Source of the DNA: an uncultured Dongia sp.
GTDB taxonomy: Bacteria; Pseudomonadota; Alphaproteobacteria; Dongiales; Dongiaceae
Assembly: GCF_936916975.1 (NCBI RefSeq)
Contig: NZ_CAKZGO010000023.1
Coordinates: 1-64,000, forward strand
Length of the DNA stretch: 64,000 nucleotides
Direction of reading: 5' to 3'
Under the pieces are notes generated by a model. The model searched no databases. It saw only the letters and a program-made list of their open reading frames with translations, and was not told the origin of the DNA. A program made the position numbers and the translations under genes. Numbering within the stretch: the stretch's first letter is position 1; the number at the start of each line of letters is the position of its first letter. Of this stretch, positions 9,401 through 17,290 are shown piece by piece.

Positions 9401-10681
9401 ATGGACGTTAAGGAACACGATGAAGGAGACGCACCTCTGGTCATAATCGCCGTCTTGATGTTCGCGGTCTTCACAGTGTCGATCGGCTACGGCATTACTC
9501 TGCCTCTTCTTCCGTCTTCGGTGGAGAGCCTCCTTAACCTTGTGCCACAGGCGGTCGAGGTGTCACGGAACACCGGATACTTGGCAGCGATCTATTTATT
9601 GGCGCTGTTCGTCTTTGCTCCCATCTGGGGTCGGTTGTCAGATCGTATCGGCCGACGCCCAGTTCTGCTGATCGGTATGATTGGTTTCAGTGCATCTATA
9701 TCAGTGCTGTTCCTCTTTGAGCATCTTTGGGCGCTCTATGCAGAGCGACTTTTGAGCGGGGTGTTCTCAGCGGCGGTGACCCCAATTGCACTGGCCGCCA
9801 TTGCCGATGTCACCAAAACCGACGAGAAGCGAGCGCGTCAACTAACCTTGATCAGCCTGTCTGGAATTGCGGGATTTCTGCTCGGCCCGATGCTCGGCGT
9901 TTTTGTCTCGGGGGCATCAGAAGAATATCTTGCGGGCGTGGGTAGCCAAAACCAGCTCCTAGTGCCGCTGACCTCGATAGCCATACTTGCTTTGCTTTCG
10001 ACAGTGACGATTTGGACGGTGATCCCTGCGCTGAGCAAATCAGAGAAAGGTGATAGGTCAATAAGAGGAAATGTGGGGCATCCGGGTTCACTAATCTGGA
10101 CAATGCTCGGCCTGACATTCACGGTATCCTTTGCCATCGGCCTGTTCGAAGTCGACCTGGCGCTTAGAGGAAACCGAGAGGCCGGGCTGAACCAGTACCA
10201 GATTGCTGTGATGTTCACTGAGTGCAGTCTTGTCATGCTGGCAGCACAGGGCGCTGTATTTTCGCCTTGGATCAAGCCTCAAATAACCCGGTGGCTTATC
10301 GCACCAGCCCTACTTGTTCTTGGGGCAGGTCTCTATTTGGCATCAAGCGCCTCTACCTTCCTGGAAATGCTGGTCGCTGTTGGCGCCGTTGCCGGGAGTG
10401 CTGGCATCATATCGCCGATCCTAACTTATTGGATTTCACTAAAGGCAGGAGCGGCGCAAGGAGCAGAAATTGGCAAGCAAACTGCCGCCACAAGCCTCGG
10501 CGGCGCCGCTGGCTCTTTTGCGGGTGGCACGTTGATAGGTATTGAGCCTGTACCTGGCCTCTCATTTGTCGTCATGGCTGCCGCAATTGGAGTCGGCGCG
10601 GTGATTGCCGCCGGACTGCCCCGTCGATTGGAGATTGGCCATGCGGAAGGACTACGCGCCAAGGTTGGGCGGACCCAATGA
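9401..10681 (+). CDS. MFS transporter
   Basis: 426 residues with twelve predicted membrane segments. The MFS motif A is clear after the second helix (WGRLSDRIGRRPVLL, about residues 77-91) and a weaker equivalent follows in the second half. A Shine-Dalgarno TTGAGGTG sits about 10 bases before the ATG. The N-terminus is acidic and cytoplasmic. The gene follows the salvage trio by 53 bases and precedes PPK2, so it may carry a nucleobase, nucleoside or drug; the substrate cannot be read from sequence. Confidence 0.85.
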   Translation: MDVKEHDEGDAPLVIIAVLMFAVFTVSIGYGITLPLLPSSVESLLNLVPQAVEVSRNTGYLAAIYLLALFVFAPIWGRLSDRIGRRPVLLIGMIGFSASISVLFLFEHLWALYAERLLSGVFSAAVTPIALAAIADVTKTDEKRARQLTLISLSGIAGFLLGPMLGVFVSGASEEYLAGVGSQNQLLVPLTSIAILALLSTVTIWTVIPALSKSEKGDRSIRGNVGHPGSLIWTMLGLTFTVSFAIGLFEVDLALRGNREAGLNQYQIAVMFTECSLVMLAAQGAVFSPWIKPQITRWLIAPALLVLGAGLYLASSASTFLEMLVAVGAVAGSAGIISPILTYWISLKAGAAQGAEIGKQTAATSLGGAAGSFAGGTLIGIEPVPGLSFVVMAAAIGVGAVIAAGLPRRLEIGHAEGLRAKVGRTQ

Positions 10682-10769
10682 CGACAGAGCGTGCCGATCT
10701 ACCAGTGATGGTCCGATTGCACTGTCCTCATTTGCGATGCAGCCAACGACAATAGAAGGAATTCGCGCC

Positions 10770-11546
10770 ATGCGGGCAGATCGACGTTCAAAGGTTGATA
10801 GCGATAAGGCACTGCTTCGAGCAGCACAGATTGACCTGGTTCGGCTGCAAAGACATGTAATAGAAACGGGTCAAAAGGTTCTGGTTCTCTTCGAGGGTCG
10901 TGATGCCGCCGGGAAGGATGGCACGATAAAGCGGGTAAGTCAGCACATGAGCCCACGTGACACGCGTATTGTTGCATTGGCGCCGCCGTCAGATCGTGAC
11001 AGGCGCTCATGGTACTTCCAGCGACATGTGGCCCATTTTCCTGTCGCGGGCGAGATCGCTCTCTTCAACCGCAGTTGGTACAATCGTGCGGGAGTGGAAC
11101 GCGTGATGGGTTACTGCACCAAAAAGGAGTATGAACAGTTTCTTGAGACGGTGCCAATGTTCGAGACGCTTCTCACCCATTGCGGTGTAAAGCTCGTCAA
11201 GTACTATCTCGATATTTCCAAGGCAGAACAGCGCCGACGCCTAAAGGATCGGCGCGATGATCCGCTGACCCAATGGAAGACAAGCCCAGTCGATGATCAG
11301 GCGGTGAAACTGTGGAAGGCCTATAGCAAAGCGAGAGATGAGATGCTTCTGAGCACTCATACCGACGCTGCGCCATGGAGAATTGTTCGGGCCGACGATA
11401 AGCCCAAAGCACGGCTGAATGTGATACGCGATTTGCTGACGCACTTTGACTTTGGCGGTCAGGCTAGACAGACGGAGCCGCCAGATGATGAAATCGTGTT
11501 TAAGTTCCACGGTGACGCGCTTCGCAATGGTCAAATTGCGCGATAG
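10770..11546 (+). CDS. ppk2: Polyphosphate kinase 2 (PPK2) family protein
   Basis: PPK2 signature elements are continuous: Walker A-like LFEGRDAAGKDGTIKRV, then YFQRHVAHFPVAGEIALF, then NRSWYNRAGVERVMG (lid region). The enzyme transfers phosphate between polyphosphate and nucleotides (NDP to NTP, or NMP to NDP). I chose the ATG at 10770 because AGAAGGA lies 9 bases upstream, giving 258 residues; the ATG at 10737 (269 residues) is an alternative. FNR replaces the more usual FDR before SWYNR. It could supply ATP from polyphosphate to the PRPP synthetase upstream, and polyphosphate turnover is also linked to metal tolerance in other bacteria. Enzyme family is firm; subclass is not settled. Confidence 0.88.
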   Translation: MRADRRSKVDSDKALLRAAQIDLVRLQRHVIETGQKVLVLFEGRDAAGKDGTIKRVSQHMSPRDTRIVALAPPSDRDRRSWYFQRHVAHFPVAGEIALFNRSWYNRAGVERVMGYCTKKEYEQFLETVPMFETLLTHCGVKLVKYYLDISKAEQRRRLKDRRDDPLTQWKTSPVDDQAVKLWKAYSKARDEMLLSTHTDAAPWRIVRADDKPKARLNVIRDLLTHFDFGGQARQTEPPDDEIVFKFHGDALRNGQIAR

Positions 11547-11587
11547 AATGTCCGAGTTAGGCTGCGACCACTAAAGAGGTAACGATT

Positions 11588-12034
11588 GTGAGGCGTAGAA
11601 CATTTCTTGCAACATCGGCTTTGGGCGCTTTGGCGTCACCGTTCTTAGCATTGAGAGCGTCCGCGTCTGAGGGGAGTCTGACGCTCATCAAGGACCCCAA
11701 CTGCGGCTGCTGCGAGGGCCACGCCAGCTATCTGGAGGAAAATGGCTTCAGCGTTCAGATCCAGGAATCGGCCGATTTGAATTCCGTGCGGAAGCAGTAT
11801 GGCGTGCCTGAAGCGCTGGCAGGATGCCACACGATCCTGGCTGGAGCGTATGTTATAGAGGGTCATGTGCCAGTGGCTGCGATCAAGAAGCTTCTTGTCG
11901 AACGCCCCGCTATACGAGGTATTTCGTTGCCCGGAATGCCTGCTGGATCTCCCGGCATGGGCGGTGAAAAGGAAGGTCCTCTAGTTGTTATGGTCATTCA
12001 AGATGGGATGCCAAAGGTCTTCTGGACCGAATAG
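11588..12034 (+). CDS. DUF411 family metal-binding protein, exported by Tat
   Basis: GTG start with AAAGAGG about 9 bases upstream; 148 residues. A twin-arginine signal (RRRTFLATSALGAL) ends near residue 27. The mature domain has the DUF411 motif KDPNCGCCEGHASYL followed by GCHTILAGAYVIEGHVP, a Cys/His set thought to bind copper. Residues 115-130 form a short Gly/Met linker (PGMPAGSPGMGG). DUF411 proteins recur in copper and silver resistance clusters. A periplasmic copper-binding role is likely; chaperone or reductase activity is unknown. Confidence 0.88.
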   Translation: MRRRTFLATSALGALASPFLALRASASEGSLTLIKDPNCGCCEGHASYLEENGFSVQIQESADLNSVRKQYGVPEALAGCHTILAGAYVIEGHVPVAAIKKLLVERPAIRGISLPGMPAGSPGMGGEKEGPLVVMVIQDGMPKVFWTE

Positions 12035-12037
12035 CCA

Positions 12038-12736
12038 CTACCTCATCAACCACCAGCCATCTTCGTTGATGGCATAAACGGGTCGGTAATGCCGAATGGT
12101 GCTGGCCAACACAACCGTCTTGATCTGATTGTCGAGAAGGAGAGCGTCACTACCCTGGTAGACGATCAAGACAGCATGCCCGAGGTTCAGGTTGAGGTCT
12201 TGGAGCGCGATGATGCGCATGTCCTCTACAGGGACGCCGAGCTCCTTCAGTGCCATGTATTTCGAGATCGCGTAATCCTCGCAATCGCCGCTCTTCTTCA
12301 AGAATTCGAACGGTATCTCCCAGTAGTCCTCCTTCCCCCAATTGTTGATGTCGAGGATATAGCGGCTTGAGTTGAGCGCCTTATGGACTGCCTTAATCTG
12401 GGACAGTCGGTCCTGGCCCTTCAAGCTGGCGATCAGCTCGGGCCACCCCTTCGTCGTACAGGTGGACGTATTGCATTTGACAGTGCCACCTTTCCAGCGC
12501 CCAAGCATGCCCGTCCACTTGGGAAACTTCTTGATGTTTTTGGAAGGCAGCTCGACCTTCGTGCCAAAGACCTTCGGATAGACCTTCGCTGACGCAGAGG
12601 GAACGCCGCCGACTAGAAGCGATGAGACCACAAGTACGCATGCGCTCAACAGAATGACATAGCGTCCGAACACAAAGGGCGCACGCCGAAACGCGGAGGG
12701 ATCTGACTGAATCAGAAACGGCATGGTCGTGGCCAC
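12038..12736 (-). CDS. Bacterial transglutaminase-like cysteine peptidase (BTLCP family)
   Basis: 232 residues from a GTG at 12736; an ATG at 12724 would give 228. One hydrophobic N-terminal segment (about 25-47, ending PSASAK) acts as signal or anchor. The catalytic triad elements are visible: GDCEDYAISK (Cys), NLNLGHAVLIV (His) and LLDNQ (Asp). BTLCP proteins are periplasmic peptidases, best known as LapG, which cleaves a surface adhesin; others have unknown targets. No LapD partner is near. It is convergent with the DUF411 gene (3-base gap), and a CueR-type promoter at 12797-12827 reads into it, suggesting copper control. Confidence 0.88.
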   Translation of the reverse strand: MATTMPFLIQSDPSAFRRAPFVFGRYVILLSACVLVVSSLLVGGVPSASAKVYPKVFGTKVELPSKNIKKFPKWTGMLGRWKGGTVKCNTSTCTTKGWPELIASLKGQDRLSQIKAVHKALNSSRYILDINNWGKEDYWEIPFEFLKKSGDCEDYAISKYMALKELGVPVEDMRIIALQDLNLNLGHAVLIVYQGSDALLLDNQIKTVVLASTIRHYRPVYAINEDGWWLMR

Positions 12737-12796
12737 CAGTGGTCAGAGTACTTTCCGAGCACCAATCAGGCGGGCGCATCGGCAGCTTGCCCAGCT

Positions 12797-12827
12797 ATCC
12801 TAAACCTTACCATGTTGGAAGGTGCAA
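12797..12827 (-). promoter_or_regulatory. CueR/MerR-type promoter for the BTLCP gene
   Basis: On the minus strand, TTGCAC (12827-12822) and TAGGAT (12802-12797) are separated by a 19-base spacer, the extended spacing of MerR-family promoters. The spacer holds an imperfect palindrome with arms CTTCC and GGTAAGG, very like the CueR site of copA promoters (ACCTTCC...GGAAGGT). The start codon is about 60 bases downstream. No cueR gene lies in this window. Confidence 0.6.
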
Positions 12828-12966
12828 GACTGTCAGCGCTGAGCGCTGAGATAACTGAATGAGGACATTAACCTTGCCGCTCAACGCCGTCGGCTGCTGC
12901 CAAATCTTTCGATTTGATAAAGATGTCGCAACGCACCAGATATTTTTCTGTAACAGCTACTTGTAC

Positions 12967-12995
12967 TTGACCCAGATTACGTTATTTCGCATAAC
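12967..12995 (+). promoter_or_regulatory. Candidate sigma-70 promoter with palindrome GTTAT-N5-ATAAC
   Basis: TTGACC (12967-12972), a 17-base spacer and CATAAC (12990-12995) form a plausible promoter 34 bases before the small secreted protein at 13029. The -10 overlaps the palindrome GTTATTTCGCATAAC (12981-12995), so a regulator bound there would block or modulate initiation. Confidence 0.45.
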
Positions 12996-13028
12996 GGCGA
13001 TATTGCCACTGCAAGATAAGACAGTCCT

Positions 13029-13424
13029 TTGACGCTGACCCGGCTGACACGCCTCATTGTTGCGACATTGTTCCTGACGACTGCCACATTTGGCGCCGTC
13101 ACCAATGCGCATGCAATTTGCGATGAAAGCTCCAGCTATCAGCAGCAACCTGGTCATAACCATCAGCATCCCGACGGCAACGCCGATCTCGACACGCCGA
13201 TGGATATGTCCGAGAAGGACGACAAGCTATCGTTGGCAGACGGCGTGTTGGGCAATGTCGCGACGGTCTGCCATAGCGGGTCCGTCGGTTGCCCAGGGTG
13301 CGTGACACCCTCTGACCAAGCTCTGCATGCTCCGACTGCATCGACCCTGGCATTTCGCCACGCATCGGAATCAGGCGAATCTGCCGACCCAAGCAGCAAT
13401 CTGCGCCCTCCAAAGTTCTCCTAA
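13029..13424 (+). CDS. Small secreted His/Cys-containing protein of unknown function
   Basis: 131 residues from a TTG; no better start is available in frame. A signal peptide spans residues 1-28 (FGAVTNAHAICD). The mature part has a His-rich stretch (QQQPGHNHQHPDG) and a Cys group (VCHSGSVGCPGCV). The layout recalls DUF2946/CopL-like copper-island proteins, but I cannot assign it. The gene lies just downstream of a candidate promoter (12967-12995) and may be the first gene of the run 13029-16890. Confidence 0.6.
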   Translation: MTLTRLTRLIVATLFLTTATFGAVTNAHAICDESSSYQQQPGHNHQHPDGNADLDTPMDMSEKDDKLSLADGVLGNVATVCHSGSVGCPGCVTPSDQALHAPTASTLAFRHASESGESADPSSNLRPPKFS

Positions 13425-13568
13425 GGCCCGCCGATTTTGACCTGACCTGAGAATTTCTCGGGCCGGGAGGACTCCGTCCAGCATCAAAATATCGGCATTG
13501 CCGGGAATACCATGTTCGACAGGTTCGAACGGGAAGTTCCCTCGCGCTTTCATGCTTGGAGAATACCA

Positions 13569-13877
13569 ATGAAGTTCGTCCTTCCAGCGATAGCTGGGGC
13601 CGCGATGACGCTCGTCGCACTCGTAGCCGCCCATGCTGAACAAGATGGCCCTCAGTTAAACCATCCCGCCGACACGTCACAGGCCTACCAAGGTGCTGAC
13701 GACATCAATCCATTCGACTTTGCCGTACCTCTGCTGACCAGAGAGGCGCCTGTGCCGTCCTACGGCCAGCGCCCGGCCGACCCAAGCACATCGACGACCG
13801 AACCGATGCCTATGGACGAGAGCATGCCGGGCATGGATCACAGCAACATGCCGGGGATGTCCGGCAGCGACAATTGA
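13569..13877 (+). CDS. Small exported Met-rich protein of unknown function
   Basis: Start at ATG 13569 with TTGGAG 7 bases before it; 102 residues. A signal peptide covers residues 1-23 (ending VAAHAEQ). The mature chain is Pro-rich and ends in a Met/His cluster (PMPMDESMPGMDHSNMPGM), a copper(I)-ligand composition similar to PcoE/CopM-type small proteins. No domain is recognised. It is 13 bases upstream of the TolC-like lipoprotein and so part of the same transcript; a periplasmic copper-binding role is inferred. Confidence 0.72.
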   Translation: MKFVLPAIAGAAMTLVALVAAHAEQDGPQLNHPADTSQAYQGADDINPFDFAVPLLTREAPVPSYGQRPADPSTSTTEPMPMDESMPGMDHSNMPGMSGSDN

Positions 13878-13890
13878 TCGGGTAGATAAG

Positions 13891-15060
13891 ATGAAAACCA
13901 TCAATGCATCACGAAGCGGACGGATTCCGCGCCCAGGTTTACTTAAGGCCGCCTTGCTCGCGAGCGTTGCGATCATCGCCGCTGGCTGCTCTGCCACCAA
14001 CCTAGAGAACTTTCCCAATACGGAACGGGTGATAGAGCGGGCCGACTACCTGGATCGCAAGCCGATCCCCAGCCTTACAGACTACCAAGAAGCCGCCCAA
14101 GTCCGGGTCAAGGAGTTGCTGTCTCAACCGCTGACCGTCTCGGCCGCCATGGAAATTGCCATGCTAAACACGCCGAAACTCCAACAGCATTATCAAGCCT
14201 ACCAGATCTGGGATGAAGACCTGGTCGAGGAGCTGTCCGTGGCCGGGCGGAAAGAAACCGACCCGACGACAACGTCCATGGACTGGACCGCCGCCAAAAT
14301 CGCCCTCATGAAGTCGGTGAACACGGTCTACCGCTACAACTTCCCACGTGAGTATTTCGAAGTTGCCGAAGAATTCATCGATGTCGGCGAGGAAGTCCGC
14401 AAGACTTACTTCGAGGCCATCGCAGCACACCAGCTCCAAGCTATGCTGGAGACCACGGTGACAGCAACGCAGGCCGCAGCAGAGCTGGCCAATGCGCAGT
14501 ATCAAGCTGGGACCGCCAGCCTTCGATCCCAGGCCATGCAGCAAATGACGCACGCTGAAACCGTCAAGGCATTGGCGGAAGCGAAGCTCGAAGCGATCTC
14601 CACACGGGAAGCACTGAACCGTCTCCTCGTTCTGTGGGGCGACGACGCAAACTGGACGGCGCCGGAACGACTGCCGGATCTTCCTGCGGCGCGGCCCAGC
14701 TACGCCAACCTGGAAGAGTATGCCCTAGAGCGGCGCTTCGATGCGCTGAGCGAGAGAAAGTCATGGGCGCTCTGGCATACGTCGGTCGACGTTCGATCCG
14801 AGGTGCGAGAGAACTACGCCACTCTTCTCACGCGGTACGACCTCGCCAAATACCAGCAAGAGACCGTCCTGCCACTTTCTGAGGCCGTGCTGGGGGAAAC
14901 CCAGAAGGAATACAACGGCATGCTCATGGGCATCTACGATCTGATCGACGACACCCAAGGACAGATTGAGGCAGGCCGCGAATACGTCGAGGCCCTCAGG
15001 GACTTCTGGATTGCACAAGCCGAACTGTCTCAGGCAGTCGGCGGTAAGTTGCCCGAATAA
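13891..15060 (+). CDS. TolC-family outer-membrane lipoprotein
   Basis: 389 residues. A lipoprotein signal ends in the lipobox IIAAGC (near residue 33). The remainder is largely helical with two related halves, typical of TolC/OEP outer-membrane factors (for example ELANAQYQAGTASLRSQAMQ and a second copy near YNGMLMGIYDLIDD). It is shorter than classical TolC (about 450-490), as are the versions that accompany copper oxidases. No RND or membrane-fusion genes are adjacent, so its partner is unclear. It is 11 bases upstream of the multicopper oxidase, consistent with a CopB-like position in a periplasmic copper operon. Confidence 0.82.
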   Translation: MKTINASRSGRIPRPGLLKAALLASVAIIAAGCSATNLENFPNTERVIERADYLDRKPIPSLTDYQEAAQVRVKELLSQPLTVSAAMEIAMLNTPKLQQHYQAYQIWDEDLVEELSVAGRKETDPTTTSMDWTAAKIALMKSVNTVYRYNFPREYFEVAEEFIDVGEEVRKTYFEAIAAHQLQAMLETTVTATQAAAELANAQYQAGTASLRSQAMQQMTHAETVKALAEAKLEAISTREALNRLLVLWGDDANWTAPERLPDLPAARPSYANLEEYALERRFDALSERKSWALWHTSVDVRSEVRENYATLLTRYDLAKYQQETVLPLSEAVLGETQKEYNGMLMGIYDLIDDTQGQIEAGREYVEALRDFWIAQAELSQAVGGKLPE

Positions 15061-15071
15061 GGAGCTGACAC

Positions 15072-16361
15072 ATGAACCGCAGAGAATTCTTCACCGCTTC
15101 GGGTATCGGACTTGCTGCAACGGCGGGTTTGATTTCGAAGGCAGTCGCCCAACCCGCCGAACCCGAGTTCTTCAATGATCCCAATACCAGGCAGCCGCTC
15201 GCGTCAGATGGACGATCTTACACTCCCGTTGTGACCCTGAATGGTGGGTCTTTGCCCTGGCGCATGAATGACGGGGTGAAAGAGTTCCATCTCGTTGCCG
15301 AACCTGTTCAGCGTGAGTTCGCGCCAGGCATGCTCGTCAACTGTTGGGGCTACAACGGTTCTTCGCCTGGCCCAACGATCGAGGCTGTCGAAGGTGACCG
15401 CATTCGTATCTTCGTTACCAACAAACTGCCCGAGCACACGACGGTTCACTGGCATGGCCTGTTCCTGCCGAGCGGAATGGACGGTGTCGGTGGCCTATCC
15501 CAGCCGCACATCCCAAAAGGTAAGACCTTCGTCTACGAGTACACACTTCGTCAGAGCGGCACGTTCATGTACCACCCGCATTCGGACGAAATGGTGCAGA
15601 TGGCCATGGGAATGATGGGCATGTTCATCGTTCATCCTCGTGACGGTTCACATCGCGTGGATCGAGATTTCTGCTTCCTGTTGTCGAGCTGGGACATAGA
15701 TCCGGGCACCTTTACGCCGAACACCGCTGAGATGACGGATTTCAATATGTGGACCTTCAATAGCCGAGTATTTCCCGGGATCGATCCATTGGTCGTGCGG
15801 AAGGGCGATCGTGTTCGTATTCGTATCGGCAACCTATCCATGACCAACCACCCCATCCATCTTCACGGGTACTCGTTCAAGGTTGCCGGAACGGACGGTG
15901 GGTGGGTGCCAGCGTCGGCTCAATGGCCAGAAGTGACGACCGACGTTCCAGTCGGTGCCATGCGCGCCATTGAGTTTGTCGCCGACGTGGAAGGTGACTG
16001 GGCCTTCCACTGTCACAAGTCCCATCACACGATGGGTCCGATGGGGCACGAAGTGCCCAACATGATTGGCGTCGATCAGAAGAAGGCAACGCCCAAAGTT
16101 GCCAAACTTCTGCCCGACTACATGTACATGCCGATGGGCGAGAACGGCATGGCGGAAATGCAGGACATGGCCGCTATGGGTATGACCCTGCCAGAGAACA
16201 CGCTCCCCATGATGACAGGCGAAGGACCGTTTGGTCCCATCGAGATGGGCGGCATGTTCACGGTCCTAAAAGTCCGTAAAGACATCGCACCTGGAGACTA
16301 TGCCGACCCAGGTTGGTACGAACATCCTGAAGGCACCGTTGCTTACGAACTGAAATCTTAA
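15072..16361 (+). CDS. Multicopper oxidase, Tat-exported
   Basis: 429 residues with a twin-arginine signal (NRREFFTASGIGL) ending near residue 26. All four copper-ligand clusters are present: HWHGLFLP, MYHPHSDE, NHPIHLHG and FHCHKSHHTMGPMGHE, giving type 1, 2 and 3 copper sites. A Met-rich stretch lies near the C-terminus (YMYMPMGENGMAEMQDMAAM), as in copper-oxidising CueO/CopA-type enzymes. Probable role: oxidation of Cu(I) to the less toxic Cu(II) in the periplasm. AGGAGCTG precedes the ATG. It belongs with the TolC-like and cupredoxin genes. Confidence 0.93.
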   Translation: MNRREFFTASGIGLAATAGLISKAVAQPAEPEFFNDPNTRQPLASDGRSYTPVVTLNGGSLPWRMNDGVKEFHLVAEPVQREFAPGMLVNCWGYNGSSPGPTIEAVEGDRIRIFVTNKLPEHTTVHWHGLFLPSGMDGVGGLSQPHIPKGKTFVYEYTLRQSGTFMYHPHSDEMVQMAMGMMGMFIVHPRDGSHRVDRDFCFLLSSWDIDPGTFTPNTAEMTDFNMWTFNSRVFPGIDPLVVRKGDRVRIRIGNLSMTNHPIHLHGYSFKVAGTDGGWVPASAQWPEVTTDVPVGAMRAIEFVADVEGDWAFHCHKSHHTMGPMGHEVPNMIGVDQKKATPKVAKLLPDYMYMPMGENGMAEMQDMAAMGMTLPENTLPMMTGEGPFGPIEMGGMFTVLKVRKDIAPGDYADPGWYEHPEGTVAYELKS

Positions 16362-16404
16362 CGGCGTACTTTCTACAACCCACTGAGATGAAAAAGGACA
16401 GTCT

Positions 16405-16890
16405 ATGAAAAACCTCGTTGCAACCTTCGCCATCGCCACTTCCATGATGGCAATCTCCACCTTTGCCTTCGCAACTGGCACACACGATGGCGGTCATCAC
16501 ACCTTTGGTGAGCCTGGCAAGGCAGATCAAGTTACTCAAACTATCGACGTTGAGTTGGTAGACGAAAATGGCGATATGAAAATTCTGCACGCCCCGCTCA
16601 AGATCAAGAAGGGCGACGTAGTCAAGTTCGTCATCACCAACAAAGGTGCCATCGATCATGAATTTTCCATCGGCGATTCGCCCAGTCAGCGCGCTCATGC
16701 GTTGATGATGGAAAAAATGCCGGACATGAAGCATGAGAACGACGCAACTGCCGTCACTCTGGCACCCGGCGAAACCAAGGAACTAATCTGGGCCTTCACG
16801 AAGACCGTCAGCAGCAATATCGAACTGGCTTGCCAGATGCCCGGTCACTATCAGGCAGGCATGGTCAGCAAAGTGAAGATGGTGAAGTAA
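16405..16890 (+). CDS. Cupredoxin (plastocyanin/azurin-like) periplasmic protein
   Basis: 161 residues, signal peptide 1-22 (TFAFATGTHD). The cupredoxin core has the first His ligand in AIDHEFSIG and the C-terminal set ACQMPGHYQAGM, giving His, Cys, His and Met as for a type 1 copper site. A His-rich start of the mature protein (HDGGHHTFGE) may add metal affinity. It likely carries electrons or copper for the multicopper oxidase 43 bases upstream. A GC-rich hairpin follows the stop at 16915. Confidence 0.92.
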   Translation: MKNLVATFAIATSMMAISTFAFATGTHDGGHHTFGEPGKADQVTQTIDVELVDENGDMKILHAPLKIKKGDVVKFVITNKGAIDHEFSIGDSPSQRAHALMMEKMPDMKHENDATAVTLAPGETKELIWAFTKTVSSNIELACQMPGHYQAGMVSKVKMVK

Positions 16891-16914
16891 CCAAGACGAA
16901 ACCTCCTGCAACTT

Positions 16915-16939
16915 GGGTCCCCGACAACGCCGGGGACCC
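16915..16939 (+). terminator. GC-rich hairpin after the cupredoxin gene
   Basis: GGGTCCCCG (16915-16923) pairs perfectly with CGGGGACCC (16931-16939) around a 7-base loop. It follows the cupredoxin stop by 25 bases. No T run follows, so it is either a weak terminator or an mRNA 3' stabiliser. Confidence 0.55.
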
Positions 16940-16965
16940 ACTTCCTTCAGAGCAACCACACCATC

Positions 16966-17256
16966 GTGTCACAAACAAACACCAAGCTATCGGTCATCAT
17001 ACTCTCGACATTCATACTGCAGATCTCTACCGCTGCTGGAGCGCAGGCGGGTGACTTTTCCTTGGAAACAATCTCCATTCAGGAAGGATGTGCGCCTAAG
17101 ACGGTCGTGAAAGTGGTGTCAGACAGCCACGTTTCAGTATGGAAAATAGAGTGCGAAGGAGGCGATCAGAAGAAGATCTATGTAGAGTGCCAGAAGCAAG
17201 AGTGTCGCGCGAAAACGCGCGATGATCGTTCCGACACGACGACTGGCCATCGGTAA
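16966..17256 (+). CDS. Small exported protein of unknown function
   Basis: 96 residues from a GTG at 16966. A hydrophobic signal-like segment (KLSVIILSTFILQISTAAGA) is followed by a short domain with four Cys (EGCAPKTVVKV, WKIECEGG, VECQKQECRAK), likely two disulfides or a metal site. No family recognised. There is no obvious Shine-Dalgarno, so the start is uncertain. It lies between the copper-oxidase operon and the cyclase gene. Confidence 0.5.
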   Translation: MSQTNTKLSVIILSTFILQISTAAGAQAGDFSLETISIQEGCAPKTVVKVVSDSHVSVWKIECEGGDQKKIYVECQKQECRAKTRDDRSDTTTGHR

Positions 17257-17290
17257 CAATGATTCAGGGTACGACCCGGCCCACCAAACC

